Positions 53,130 to 61,897 are shown, counted from the first letter of the stretch. The stretch is 64,000 nucleotides of DNA from Saccharothrix carnea (GCF_003014735.1 NZ_PYAX01000018.1:81748-145747), one strand, 5' to 3'. Translations and numbers: made by a program. Notes: generated from the sequence alone by a model not told the origin.

Positions 53130-53729
53130 TCAGTCACCGTTCGGTCGCACGGCGGCGAAACCCGCGTCCAGCCGGTCGATCATCACGTCGATCAGTTCGG
53201 ACAGCTCGGGCCGTTCGGCGGCGTCGAGCCACCAGCCGACGACCACCCGCAGGGTCGCCATCACGGTGGCCGCGAACATCGCCGGGTAGAGGTCGGTGGC
53301 CGGGTCGACGCCGACCCGGGCGGCGACGGCGGCGGCGAGCTCCCGTTCCTGCACGGCGAACGCGGCGATCTGGTGCGGCAACAGGGCGGGCGTGCGGCGC
53401 AGGGCGCGCAACTGCGCCACCCGTTCCGGGTCGATCCGGTCGGGCACGACGTCGATTAGGGCGGCGTGCAGGGCGCGCAGCACCGGCTCGCCCCGCGGCC
53501 GGTCCGCGAACGCCTGGACGAACGCGGCGGCGGTGGCCACGTCACCCGCGACCACGGCTTCTTCCTTGGAGGAGAAGTAGTTGAAGAACGTGCGCAGCGA
53601 GACGCCCGCCTCGGTGGCCACCTGCTCGACGGTCACCCCGTCGAGGCCGTGGGCCTCGCACAGCCGCAGGGCGGCGTCGGCCAACGCCGTCCGCGTGGCG
53701 AGCTTCTTGCGTTCGCGCAGTCCTGACAC
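53130..53729 (-). CDS. TetR-family regulator downstream of the second pump
   Basis: The product is 199 aa. The helix-turn-helix (TRTALADAALRLCEAHGLDGVTVEQVATEAGVSLRTFFNYFSSKEEAV) has the FFNYF recognition motif shared with the TetR at 55394. GTG 53729 starts 9 bp after a 41-bp inverted repeat, its probable operator. The gene order is pump, repeat, this regulator, then DinB, all on the minus strand, so the repeat may control this regulator and terminate the pump transcript. Confidence 0.9.
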   Translation of the reverse strand: MSGLRERKKLATRTALADAALRLCEAHGLDGVTVEQVATEAGVSLRTFFNYFSSKEEAVVAGDVATAAAFVQAFADRPRGEPVLRALHAALIDVVPDRIDPERVAQLRALRRTPALLPHQIAAFAVQERELAAAVAARVGVDPATDLYPAMFAATVMATLRVVVGWWLDAAERPELSELIDVMIDRLDAGFAAVRPNGD

Positions 53730-53737
53730 GCGCGAAA

Positions 53738-53778
53738 GTGTCGCACTTGTCCGACCGGAAGCCGGACAAGTGCGACAC
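53738..53778. promoter_or_regulatory. 16-bp inverted repeat: TetR operator and/or terminator
   Basis: GTGTCGCACTTGTCCG (53738-53753) and CGGACAAGTGCGACAC (53763-53778) are perfect inverted copies with a 9-bp spacer, 9 bp upstream of the TetR start and 18 bp past the pump stop. Confidence 0.8.
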
Positions 53779-53795
53779 CGTGTCTCCCCGCTCCG

Positions 53796-55331
53796 CTAGT
53801 GGCCCGCGGACATCTCCGCCGCCAACCGCTCGTCACCGCTGAGCGTCTTGAGCGGCTTCTCCTTGATGAACAGCACCGCCACCAGCGCCAGCACCGCGAT
53901 CGGCGCGCCGATCAGGAACAGCTCGGCGGTGGCCGTGGCGTAGATCTCGCGCACGACCACCCGCACCGGCTCCGGCAGCAGCGACAGGTCCGGCACCGTG
54001 TTCTCGGCACCGGCGGGCGCCGGGCCGAACTTCTCCTCGCTCAACGCGGTCACCCGGTTCGCCAGCACCGCGCCCAACGCGCTCACTCCGATCGCGCCGC
54101 CGAGGCTGCGGAAGAACGTGAGGGTCGAGGTGGTGGCGCCGAGGTCACGGGCGGGCACGTCGTTCTGCGCGGCCAGCACCAGGTTCTGCATCAGCATGCC
54201 GACACCGATGCCCAGCACGGCCATGTGCACGCTGACCAGGAACACGCTGGTGTTCGCGTCGATCGTGGCCAGCAGCAGCATCCCGCCGACCATGATCACG
54301 CCACCGGCGACCAGGAACGCCTTCCACTTGCCCCACTTGGTGATCAGCTGGCCGGCGACGGTCGACGACACCAGCAGGCCGAAGATCATCGGCAGGCTCA
54401 TCAGGCCCGCCTGGGTCGGCGTCTTGCCCATGCCGATCTGGAAGTACTGCGACAGGAACACCGTGCCGCCGAACATCGCCACGCCGACCAGCGCGCTCGC
54501 CAGCGTCGTCAACGTCACGGTGCGGTTGGCGAAGATCGTCAGCGGCACGATCGGGTCGGCCGCCCGCGACTCCACCCACACGGCCAGGCCCAGCAGCACC
54601 ACGCCGATCGTGACGAGCAGCGCGGTCCACGCCGAGGCCCACTCGAACTGGTGACCGGCCAGCGTCGACCACACCAGCAGCGTGGAGACACCGCCGACGA
54701 TCAGCACCGCGCCCAGGTAGTCGATCTTGACCTCCTTGCGCACGACCGGCAGGTTCAGCGTGCGCTGGAGCAGGAGGATCGAGGCGAGGGTGAACGGGAC
54801 GCCGATGAAGAAGCACCAGCGCCAGCCCAGCCACGACGTGTCCACCATGACGCCGCCGATGAGCGGGCCGGCGACCGTACCGACACCGAAGACGGCACCG
54901 AAGATGCCCGCGTAACGCCCCATCTCGCGCGGCGGGATCATCGCCGCCATCACGATCGTGGCCAACGCCGTCATCCCGCCCGCGCCGAGGCCCTGCACGA
55001 TGCGGCTCACGATGAGCACCTCGACGTTCGGGGAGAAGCCCGCGATGAGCGAGCCGACCACGAACAGGCCCAGGGAGAGCTGGATCAGCAGCTTGCGGCT
55101 GTAGAGGTCGGCGAGCTTGCCCCACAGCGGCACGGTCGCCGTCATGGCCAGCAGCTCGGTGGTGACGACCCAGGTGTAGACGGACTGCGAGCCGTGCAGG
55201 TCCGCGATGATGCGCGGCAGCGCGTTCGACACGATGGTCGACGCGAGGATGGCCATGAACATGCCCAGCATGAGGCCGGACATGGCTTGCATGACGTCCC
55301 GGCGCGAGGTCGTGCCGGTTTCGGTGGACAT
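53796..55331 (-). CDS. DHA2-family (14-TM) MFS drug efflux pump, copy 2
   Basis: The product is 511 aa and closely resembles the pump at 49611 through the whole length. Examples are VVTTELLAMTATVPLWGKLADLY, RIVQGLGAGGMTAL, DTSWLGWRWCFFIGVPF and GTVFLSQYFQIGMGKTPTQAG. It is a 14-helix proton antiporter of the EmrB/QacA group. ATG 55331 is preferred over the longer frame because GGGGGA precedes it. It sits between two TetR genes. The upstream one (55394) is the more likely direct regulator, since it is transcribed immediately ahead. Confidence 0.93.
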   Translation of the reverse strand: MSTETGTTSRRDVMQAMSGLMLGMFMAILASTIVSNALPRIIADLHGSQSVYTWVVTTELLAMTATVPLWGKLADLYSRKLLIQLSLGLFVVGSLIAGFSPNVEVLIVSRIVQGLGAGGMTALATIVMAAMIPPREMGRYAGIFGAVFGVGTVAGPLIGGVMVDTSWLGWRWCFFIGVPFTLASILLLQRTLNLPVVRKEVKIDYLGAVLIVGGVSTLLVWSTLAGHQFEWASAWTALLVTIGVVLLGLAVWVESRAADPIVPLTIFANRTVTLTTLASALVGVAMFGGTVFLSQYFQIGMGKTPTQAGLMSLPMIFGLLVSSTVAGQLITKWGKWKAFLVAGGVIMVGGMLLLATIDANTSVFLVSVHMAVLGIGVGMLMQNLVLAAQNDVPARDLGATTSTLTFFRSLGGAIGVSALGAVLANRVTALSEEKFGPAPAGAENTVPDLSLLPEPVRVVVREIYATATAELFLIGAPIAVLALVAVLFIKEKPLKTLSGDERLAAEMSAGH

Positions 55332-55393
55332 CGGATCCCCCAGTTGGTTCTCGTCTGTGACGCGGTGTGCCGGGACTTCGGGCCGCATCGTGA

Positions 55394-56005
55394 TCAGGAC
55401 TGGCGGGGCGGCTCGGCGAGCCCCGCGGCGAGCAGGTCGAGCGCCTCGGCGAGCAGGTCGTGCAGCGGTGCCGCGGTGCTCGACCAGCGGGTCACCGCCA
55501 CCCGGAACGCCGCGCCCGCCGCCGCGCCGAGCAGCAACGGATAGGTGTCGTCGGCGGGCAGGCCGACCCGTTCGGCGATACCGGCGACCAGGTCGCGTTC
55601 CAGCGCTTCGCCGCCGGAGAACAACTTCGCCAGCAGCACGGGGTGCTGCTGCACCACGCGCATCCGCAGCAGCCAGAGCTCGCGGTCGTCGGCCAGTTCC
55701 GCCGCGACCTCCTCCAGCAACGCCTCCCGCACCGCCGCGGCGGTGGACAGGTCCGCCGGCTGGGCGAGGACCCGGGCCCGCAGGCGGGGACCCGCCTCCG
55801 GGTCGGGCCCGAGGACGGCGTCCTCCTTGCCGGCGAAGTAGTTGAAGAACGTGCGCGGCGAGACGTCGGCGGCGGCGCTGATGTCCTCGACCGTCACGTG
55901 GTCGAGGCCGTGCTCGGCGACCAGGCGGACGGCGGCGTGCCCCAAGGCCGTGCGGGTCTGCCGCTTCTTGCGGTCGCGGAGCCCCTCGGCCGCGTGCGTG
56001 GTCAC
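55394..56005 (-). CDS. TetR-family regulator upstream of the second pump
   Basis: The product is about 203 aa from GTG 56005. The helix-turn-helix is RDRKKRQTRTALGHAAVRLVAEHG then VEDISAAADVSPRTFFNYFAGKEDAV. The C-terminal domain is a TetR_C_17-like helical bundle. It heads the pump operon, 62 bp before the transporter. A dyad 31 bp upstream of its start is the likely operator. A longer start at 56032 is possible but would run towards the operator. Confidence 0.9.
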   Translation of the reverse strand: MTTHAAEGLRDRKKRQTRTALGHAAVRLVAEHGLDHVTVEDISAAADVSPRTFFNYFAGKEDAVLGPDPEAGPRLRARVLAQPADLSTAAAVREALLEEVAAELADDRELWLLRMRVVQQHPVLLAKLFSGGEALERDLVAGIAERVGLPADDTYPLLLGAAAGAAFRVAVTRWSSTAAPLHDLLAEALDLLAAGLAEPPRQS

Positions 56006-56035
56006 TCGATCAGGGTAAGTAAAATCCTGCACTTA

Positions 56036-56049
56036 CTGCAAGTTTGCAG
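56036..56049. promoter_or_regulatory. TetR operator upstream of the second efflux operon
   Basis: CTGCAA-GT-TTGCAG is a perfect 6-bp dyad. The flanks CTGCACTTA and GGACTGCA extend a CTGCA-rich motif resembling the half-sites at 51671 in front of the first efflux operon. Confidence 0.6.
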
Positions 56050-56083
56050 GGACTGCACCGTTGTGATCCGACTCTCAGGCAGG

Positions 56084-56794
56084 TCAGGACTCGTGCGGGC
56101 CCTGACTCGACCGCACTGCCCTGATCCACAGGTGCCAAGGGATCATGTCGTCGTTGACCTGCGGTTCCCGCAAGGTCTCGATGAGCAGACCGGCGTCCTC
56201 CATGGCGGTGGTGTAGGCACTGAGCGGGTGGTTCCAGCCCTGGAACTTCATCCGCATCCCGTCCCGCTCGACCTCTTCCTCGAAGCGGTGACGTCCGAAG
56301 TACGGCCGGTCGAGGACGAACAGGCCGTCCCGGAAGCTGCCGGTGTTCGTGATCGGGTGGGTGATCGACAGGCAGAGCCGGCCACCCGGCGCCAGCACCC
56401 GGCCGATCTCGGCCACGGTGCCCGGCAGGTCGTCGACGTCCATCAGCACGTTGTAGGCGATGACGAGGTCGAAGCTGTCGTCCGGGAACGGGAGGTCCGC
56501 CGAGTCGGCCGTCAGGTACCGCCCCTCGGGGTGCGCCTGCCGCGCGGCCTCCACCAGCGTGGGCGAGGCGTCGATGCCGGTCACCCGGTGTCCCCGCTCG
56601 ACCAGGTCGCGCGACACCCGTCCCTCGCCGCAGCCGAGGTCCAGGGTGGCCCGTCCGGCGGCCGGCACCAGGTCGAAGAACGCGTCGCGGTAGCGCCAGT
56701 ACGAGTCGAACCCCGGCCTGCGCACCCAGGCGATCCAGTTCGCCGCCTGCTCTTCCCAGTCCTGCCCGGCCGCGGTGCGCGCACTCTCGGTCAT
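56084..56794 (-). CDS. Class I SAM-dependent methyltransferase
   Basis: The product is 236 aa with the SAM-binding motif LDLGCGEGRVSRDL, acidic VTGIDASPTLVEAA, ADLPFPDDSFDLVIAYNVLMDVDD and LAPGGRLCLSITHP (Methyltransf_11). The N-terminal WEEQAANWIAWVRRPGFDSYWRY block is typical of small-molecule methyltransferases in actinomycetes. The substrate is unknown. ATG 56794 lacks a strong ribosome site. The start is chosen by family length. Confidence 0.88.
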   Translation of the reverse strand: MTESARTAAGQDWEEQAANWIAWVRRPGFDSYWRYRDAFFDLVPAAGRATLDLGCGEGRVSRDLVERGHRVTGIDASPTLVEAARQAHPEGRYLTADSADLPFPDDSFDLVIAYNVLMDVDDLPGTVAEIGRVLAPGGRLCLSITHPITNTGSFRDGLFVLDRPYFGRHRFEEEVERDGMRMKFQGWNHPLSAYTTAMEDAGLLIETLREPQVNDDMIPWHLWIRAVRSSQGPHES

Positions 56795-57027
56795 TGGTCG
56801 GAGCCTAGTGCGGATCGGGTACCGGGCAATCGAATTACGCCGACCCCGGCGCGACGGCCCCGACCTGTCCACTGTGGCTGGTCGGCGGCGGCACCCGCCC
56901 GAGCTCGGCGCCACTCGGTCGGGTGACCGTCCGGTTCGAACAGGCGCGCCGGCTTGAAACACCGGCACGGCGCCGCGACGCTGGTGGCCCCGAAGGCATG
57001 GCAAAGATCGACTCGCGAGGGAGAACG

Positions 57028-57312
57028 ATGCTCCGCAGCACTCGCCTGTTCGGCCCGAAGCGCCGCGTGACCTTCTCACTGCCCCTCGACCACCCGCGCG
57101 GGCCGGTGAGCGTGGTCGGCACGTTCAACGACTGGACCCCCGGCGTGCACGAGCTGGTGCCCCGCCGTGACGGCACGCGCACGGTCACCGTGATCCTCTC
57201 ACCGGGCACCCACCGGTTCCGCTACCTCGGCGACGGCGGCCACTGGTTCGACGAGCCGGACGTGCCCACCGTCGACACCGACGGGTGCGTGCTCACGGTC
57301 GACGCTACGTGA
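57028..57312 (+). CDS. CBM48/isoamylase early-set domain mini-protein
   Basis: The product is 94 aa and consists of one glycogen-binding-type domain (VTFSLPLDHPRGPVSVVGTFNDWTPGVHEL, ending FRYLGDGGHWFDEPDVP). The WNDW-like FNDW and HWF residues match glucan contacts. It has no catalytic domain and no signal. Such stand-alone proteins are common in actinobacteria and may bind glycogen or starch in the cytosol. ATG 57028 follows GAGGGAGA. Its 3' end overlaps the convergent carotenoid oxygenase by 8 bp. Confidence 0.85.
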   Translation: MLRSTRLFGPKRRVTFSLPLDHPRGPVSVVGTFNDWTPGVHELVPRRDGTRTVTVILSPGTHRFRYLGDGGHWFDEPDVPTVDTDGCVLTVDAT

Positions 57313-58702
57313 ACCGGCGCGACGTGAACTGACCGTGGAACCCGAACGGGATCGCGTGCGGCACGTCGGCCCGCGCGATCTCGGTGAACGTGGCCGCGTC
57401 GAGCACCAGCAGCCCGGACCGCCCGGCCTCGCCGTCGAGCACGACCGACAGCAGCACGCCGTCGTCCTCGGCCCGGGCACCCGGCGCGGGCACGAACACC
57501 GGCTCGCCCGGGTAGCGGCCGGGCTCGTGCCACCGGGTGACGTGTCCACTCCGGACGTCCACCTTGACGAGCTGGTTGAGGAAGTCGCCCGCGCCGTTCG
57601 CGCCGACACCGTAGGCGTACCGGTATTCACGGCCGTTGTGCGATCCGTAGGCGATGCGGGGCAGCTCCAGCGAGTCCTCCGCGAGCCGCCGGGACCGGAT
57701 GCCGCCACCGGCCAGGTCCACCTCGTACCGGGTGGGGAACGCGAGCGGCAGGTCGGCGGCACCGCGCACCTTGTCCAGGTACAGCGCGTCGACCACGGTC
57801 GAGTCCGGGTAGGCGCTGATGTCCACCACCACCCGGCCGTCGTCGTCGTAGGCGTTGATGTGGTGGAACGCGAAGAACGCGTCGGTGCGCTCGTCCGCGA
57901 CCACGGAACCGTCCTGCTGGTCGAACACCACGAACCGGGTGCCCAGCTCCGGCCGCCACCGGTAGTTCTCGATGAACGGCTTGGCGCGCAGCAGCAGCGA
58001 CAGCGGGTTGACCACCAGCGGGAACACGGCCAGCACCACGTGCCGTTCGGTGACGGCGAAGCTGTGCAGGTAGCCGGGCCGGTCGGCGGGCAGGCAGGCG
58101 AGCGGTTCCCGGCTCAGGCCGCGTTGCCGGTAGAGCTGGTAGACGCTGCGCCTGCCGAACTTCAGCACGTAGTTGACCAGGTCGCCGGTCAGCGGCGCGC
58201 GGTGCGGGTGGGCGGTGGTGACGTGGCCGTCGAGCGCGTCGTCGTAGTCGGCGATGCCGACGGTGGCCAGGGTGTCGCGGTCGAACTCCACCGCCATCGG
58301 CGTCTCGGTGAGCGCGAAGTCCCGGTCGCCGTCGGACGTCACGTTCACGTTGGCGTTGGACGTGCGGCGGAGCCGGGGGTGGGTGAAGAAGCGGCTGAAG
58401 ATCGAGCGGCACGGGTCCGTGGCGAACTCGCCGAACGCGATGCGGCCGTCGTCGCGGGCGGCCTGGAAGCTCGTCGACTCCAGGTAGCGGTTGCGGTAGG
58501 TGACGGCACCCTCGGCGAAGCCGAAGCGGTGCAGCATCGCCAGGCCGTCGAACCAGTGGCGGAACGAGCCCTGGTCGGTCTCGAACTTCGCGGGACCGTT
58601 GCGCACCAGCGTGCCGGCCAGCCACGGCGGCAGCTCGCCGCGCACCTCCAGGTCCACATCCACTTCCCGGTCGAGGGTCTCGAACCCGAACCGTGCGCCC
58701 AT
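57305..58702 (-). CDS. Carotenoid cleavage oxygenase
   Basis: The product is 465 aa, a seven-bladed propeller with four iron-binding histidines in TAHPHRA, GYLHSFAV, FAFHHINAY and the C-terminal FGFHGQF. Acidic second-shell residues are in the same segments. The N-terminal LPPWLAGTLVRNGPAKFE is diagnostic. These enzymes cleave carotenoids or stilbenes across a double bond with O2. The FFAFHHINAYDDD form resembles the BCO/RPE65 animal-like branch seen in some bacteria. No carotenoid biosynthesis genes are in the window. It is divergent from a proline iminopeptidase, with AT-rich palindromes in between. Confidence 0.92.
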   Translation of the reverse strand: MGARFGFETLDREVDVDLEVRGELPPWLAGTLVRNGPAKFETDQGSFRHWFDGLAMLHRFGFAEGAVTYRNRYLESTSFQAARDDGRIAFGEFATDPCRSIFSRFFTHPRLRRTSNANVNVTSDGDRDFALTETPMAVEFDRDTLATVGIADYDDALDGHVTTAHPHRAPLTGDLVNYVLKFGRRSVYQLYRQRGLSREPLACLPADRPGYLHSFAVTERHVVLAVFPLVVNPLSLLLRAKPFIENYRWRPELGTRFVVFDQQDGSVVADERTDAFFAFHHINAYDDDGRVVVDISAYPDSTVVDALYLDKVRGAADLPLAFPTRYEVDLAGGGIRSRRLAEDSLELPRIAYGSHNGREYRYAYGVGANGAGDFLNQLVKVDVRSGHVTRWHEPGRYPGEPVFVPAPGARAEDDGVLLSVVLDGEAGRSGLLVLDAATFTEIARADVPHAIPFGFHGQFTSRRFT

Positions 58703-58745
58703 CACGACCCACCTCCACCCGGCACCCTTACGGAACACCGTTATA

Positions 58746-58837
58746 AAACACTGTTTCCATTCAATCGTCAAGCCTGACCTCGTCACCCCACTCTTCCCGG
58801 CCATTCCGTAAGCACTAATATAACAGCACTGTTGTAT
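58746..58837. promoter_or_regulatory. AT-rich palindromic operators between two divergent genes
   Basis: AAACA-C-TGTTT (58746-58756) lies next to the carotenoid oxygenase start. ATATAACAG-CA-CTGTTGTAT (58818-58837, one mismatch between arms) lies 16 bp before the iminopeptidase start. Both share an AACA(G)..(C)TGTT core. The stretch is markedly AT-rich compared with its surroundings. No regulator gene is adjacent. Confidence 0.6.
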
Positions 58838-58853
58838 CCCTGAGGGAGGAACC

Positions 58854-59777
58854 GTGCTGTACCCGGAGATCGAGCCGTACGACCACGGCCTGCTCGACGT
58901 CGGCGACGGGCACCACGTGTACTGGGAGGTCTGCGGCAACCCGGAGGGCAAACCGGCCGTGGTGCTGCACGGCGGGCCGGGCTCGGGCTGCACGCCTCGC
59001 GCCCGGCGCTACTTCGACCCGCGGGCCTACCGGGTGGTGCTGTTCGACCAGCGCGGCTGCGGCCGGAGCACGCCGCACGCCGGCCGGCCGGTGGTGGACC
59101 TGTCCACCAACACCACCGACCACCTGGTCGGCGACCTGGAACGGCTGCGCGAGCACCTGGGCATCGACCGGTGGCTGGTGTTCGCCGCGTCGTGGGGCTC
59201 GGTCCTGGGCCTGGTGTACGCGCAACGGTTCCCGCACCGGGTCTCGGAGATGGTGCACGCGGGCGTGGCCACCGGCAGGCGGGCCGAGACCGACCTGCTG
59301 ACCACCGGCCTGGCGCCGATGTTCCCGGAGGCGCACGCGCGGTTCCGGGAACTGGTGCCGTCCGGGGATCCCGCGGCGGGATACCTGGAACTGCTGCTGT
59401 CACCAGACCCCGCCGTGCACCTGCGGGCGGCACAGGAGTGGTGCGCGTGGGAGGACGCGTTGCAGCCGCTGTCCTCCGGCGGTCTCCGCTTCGAACCCCC
59501 GGAGTACGGGTTGGCGTTCGCCCGGTTGGTCACGCACTACTGGGCGCACGGTTCGTGGTTGCCCGAAGGGATCGTGCTGGCGGAGGCGCACAAGTTCGCG
59601 GGCATCCCGGGCGTAATCGTTCAAGGAGTGCTCGACCTGGGAAATCTGATCGGCACACCGTTCGAGTTGGCGCACGCGTGGCCGGACGCCGAACTGGTCC
59701 TGATCTCCGGAACCGCGCACGGCGGGAGTGACGCGATGACCGAAGCGAGACGTTCGGCTACTGACAAATTCCGGTAA
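58854..59777 (+). CDS. Proline iminopeptidase-like alpha/beta hydrolase
   Basis: The product is 307 aa of the S33 family, with the oxyanion motif LHGGPGSGC, LFDQRGCGRSTPH and the nucleophile elbow FAASWGSVLGLVYAQ. The first Gly of the usual GGSWG is Ala. Near the C-terminus the usual GRYD-type block is altered (VQGVLDLGNLIG), although Asp and the final His (SGTAHGG) remain. It would remove N-terminal proline or act on another ester or amide. The altered acid loop makes the substrate uncertain. GTG 58854 follows GAGGGAGGAACC. Confidence 0.85.
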   Translation: MLYPEIEPYDHGLLDVGDGHHVYWEVCGNPEGKPAVVLHGGPGSGCTPRARRYFDPRAYRVVLFDQRGCGRSTPHAGRPVVDLSTNTTDHLVGDLERLREHLGIDRWLVFAASWGSVLGLVYAQRFPHRVSEMVHAGVATGRRAETDLLTTGLAPMFPEAHARFRELVPSGDPAAGYLELLLSPDPAVHLRAAQEWCAWEDALQPLSSGGLRFEPPEYGLAFARLVTHYWAHGSWLPEGIVLAEAHKFAGIPGVIVQGVLDLGNLIGTPFELAHAWPDAELVLISGTAHGGSDAMTEARRSATDKFR

Positions 59778-59849
59778 CACCCGGAAACTCGGTGCGATGC
59801 ACTGATGACAGCCTGATCCCGGGGCTGGTCCGACGGTGGCGAAGGATTG

Positions 59850-60665
59850 ATGTTGGGACGGTTCACCGAGAGCGCGCGCCAGGTCTCCGTGGTGGCCCTC
59901 CAGGAGGCGCGGAGGTTCAACCACACCGCCATCGGCACCGAACACCTGTTGCTCGGCCTGATCGGCGAGGGCGGCGCCGCGGCGGCGGTGCTGGCATCGG
60001 CCGGGCTGTCGCCGGACGCGTGCCGCGCGCGGGTGCTGGAGGTGGACGGGCGGGGCAGCCTGCCCGTGCCCGACCACCTGCCGTTCACGCCCGGCGCGAA
60101 GCGGGCGTTGGCGGCGGCCGTGCGGGAGTCGTTGGCACTGGGGCACCGGCACGTGGTCACCGAGCACCTGCTGCTGGGCGTGCTCGCGGAGGACGAGGGC
60201 GTGGCGCTCGACGTGCTGACCCGGTGCGGCATCGACCCCGCCGACGTGCGCGACCGGGCGTTCGCCGCGTTGGCCGGGATCGACCTGTCCCCCGCCCCGC
60301 GCGCCGCGCGGCTGTTCCTCAGCTACCGGCGCCCGCAGGACCTGCACCTGGCGGGGCGCATCGCCGATCGGCTGGACGACTTCGGCCGCTCGGTGGTGTG
60401 CGACGTCGGCGAGTGCGACGTGCTGCTGGCCGTCGTCGGACCGGACTGGACGCCGACCGACCTGATGCGCGCCGAGGTCGAACGTGCGGCCCGGCGTTCG
60501 GTGCCGGTGATCCCGGTGCTGGTCGACGGTGCGGAACTGCCCGCCGACCAGCTGCCGGGTACCGGTCACGTCGCGGACCACGTCACCGTCCGGCACGAGA
60601 CGTTCCGGGAGGACGTGGCGCGACTGGCCGACGTGGTCGGCTACGCCCAGCCGGGCATCGGGTAG
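59850..60665 (+). CDS. Clp_N-TIR fusion protein
   Basis: The product is 271 aa. Residues 1-145 are a double Clp N-terminal repeat, as in ClpA/ClpC (FTESARQVSVVALQEARRFN..TEHLLLGLI, then FTPGAKRALAAAVRES..TEHLLLGVL), but no AAA+ ATPase follows. Residues 153-265 are a TIR domain: RLFLSYRRPQDLHLAGRIADRL, CDVLLAVVGPDW, RAEVERAARRSVPVIPVLVDG. The segment that normally links the second and third strands (BB loop and helix B, usually with a PGEDF-like motif) is missing: VVCDVG runs straight into ECDVLL. Glu209 aligns with the NADase Glu. ATG 59850 lies close behind GAAGGA. It overlaps glyA by 25 bp, convergently. Confidence 0.85.
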   Translation: MLGRFTESARQVSVVALQEARRFNHTAIGTEHLLLGLIGEGGAAAAVLASAGLSPDACRARVLEVDGRGSLPVPDHLPFTPGAKRALAAAVRESLALGHRHVVTEHLLLGVLAEDEGVALDVLTRCGIDPADVRDRAFAALAGIDLSPAPRAARLFLSYRRPQDLHLAGRIADRLDDFGRSVVCDVGECDVLLAVVGPDWTPTDLMRAEVERAARRSVPVIPVLVDGAELPADQLPGTGHVADHVTVRHETFREDVARLADVVGYAQPGIG

Positions 60666-61897
60666 CCCGCCATCAGGTCGGCGACCTCGGCGGCGATGCG
60701 GTCCAGCGCCTGCTCGTCGTCGGCCGCCCGGACGGCCCGGTCGATCCACTCCGCGAGCTGCGGCATGTGGTCCTCGGTGAGGCCGCGGGTGGTGATGGCG
60801 GCCGTGCCGAGGCGGACGCCGGACGGGTCGAACGGCTTGCGCGGGTCGAACGGGACGGTGTTGTAGTTGGCCTCGATGCCCGCCCGGTCCAGGGCCTTGG
60901 CGGCGGGCTTGCCGCCGATGCCCTTGCCGGTCAGGTCGGCCAGGATCAGGTGGTTGTCGGTGCCGCCGGAGACCAGGTCGAAGCCCCGGTCGAGCAGCGC
61001 GGCGGCCAGCGCGCGGGCGTTCTGCACGACGGCGTGCGCGTAGAGGCCGAACGACGGCTCCGACGCCTCGCCCAGTGCGACCGCGATGGCAGCGGTGGTG
61101 TGGTTGTGCGGCCCGCCCTGCAGGCCGGGGAACACCGCCTTGTCGATCGCCTTCGCGTGCTCGGCGTCGGTGAGGATCATCGCGCCGCGCGGGCCGCGCA
61201 GCGTCTTGTGGGTGGTCGTGGTGATCACCTGGGCGTGCCCGACCGGTGACGGGTGCGCGCCGCCCGCGACGAGGCCCGCGATGTGCGCGATGTCGGCCGC
61301 GAGCACGGCGCCGACCTCGTTCGCGATCTCGGCGAACGCGGGGAAGTCGATGGTGCGCGGGATGGCCGTGCCGCCGCAGAAGATCACCTTGGGGCGTTCC
61401 GCGCGGGCGAGGTCGCGGACCTGGTCGAGGTCGACCACGCCGGTTTCCTTGGCCACGCCGTACTGGACGCTGCGGAACCACTTGCCGGTGGCCGAGACGC
61501 TCCAGCCGTGGGTGAGGTGGCCGCCGGCGGGCAGCGCCATGCCCATGACCGTGTCGCCGGGGTTCAGGAACGCCAGGTAGACGGCGAGGTTGGCCGGTGA
61601 GCCGGAGTAGGGCTGCACGTTGGCGTGGTCGACGCCGAACAGCGTCTTCGCCCGGGCCACCGCCAGCTCCTCGACCGGGTCGATGACCTGCTGGCCCTCG
61701 TAGTAGCGGCGACCGGCGTAGCCCTCGGAGTACTTGTTGGTCAGCACGGAGCCGGTGGCTTCCAGGACCGCGGTCGAGACGTAGTTCTCCGAGGCGATCA
61801 GGCGGATCTTCTCGAACTGGCGGCGTGCCTCGGCTTGGACCAGGCGGGCGACCTCGGGGTCGGCACCGGTCAACGACGGGATCGCGGGTTCGTGCAC
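60641..61897 (-). CDS. glyA: Serine hydroxymethyltransferase
   Basis: The product is about 418 aa and interconverts serine and glycine with tetrahydrofolate one-carbon transfer. It has IASENYVS, NKYSEGYAGRRYYEG, the PLP-binding Lys in TTTTHKTLRGPRG and GTDNHLILADL. I choose GTG 61897 because GGAGG stands 5 nt upstream. GTG 61909 has none. A ZTP riboswitch lies directly ahead. This may be a second, regulated glyA copy, since actinomycetes often have two. Confidence 0.95.
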   Translation of the reverse strand: MHEPAIPSLTGADPEVARLVQAEARRQFEKIRLIASENYVSTAVLEATGSVLTNKYSEGYAGRRYYEGQQVIDPVEELAVARAKTLFGVDHANVQPYSGSPANLAVYLAFLNPGDTVMGMALPAGGHLTHGWSVSATGKWFRSVQYGVAKETGVVDLDQVRDLARAERPKVIFCGGTAIPRTIDFPAFAEIANEVGAVLAADIAHIAGLVAGGAHPSPVGHAQVITTTTHKTLRGPRGAMILTDAEHAKAIDKAVFPGLQGGPHNHTTAAIAVALGEASEPSFGLYAHAVVQNARALAAALLDRGFDLVSGGTDNHLILADLTGKGIGGKPAAKALDRAGIEANYNTVPFDPRKPFDPSGVRLGTAAITTRGLTEDHMPQLAEWIDRAVRAADDEQALDRIAAEVADLMAGYPMPGWA

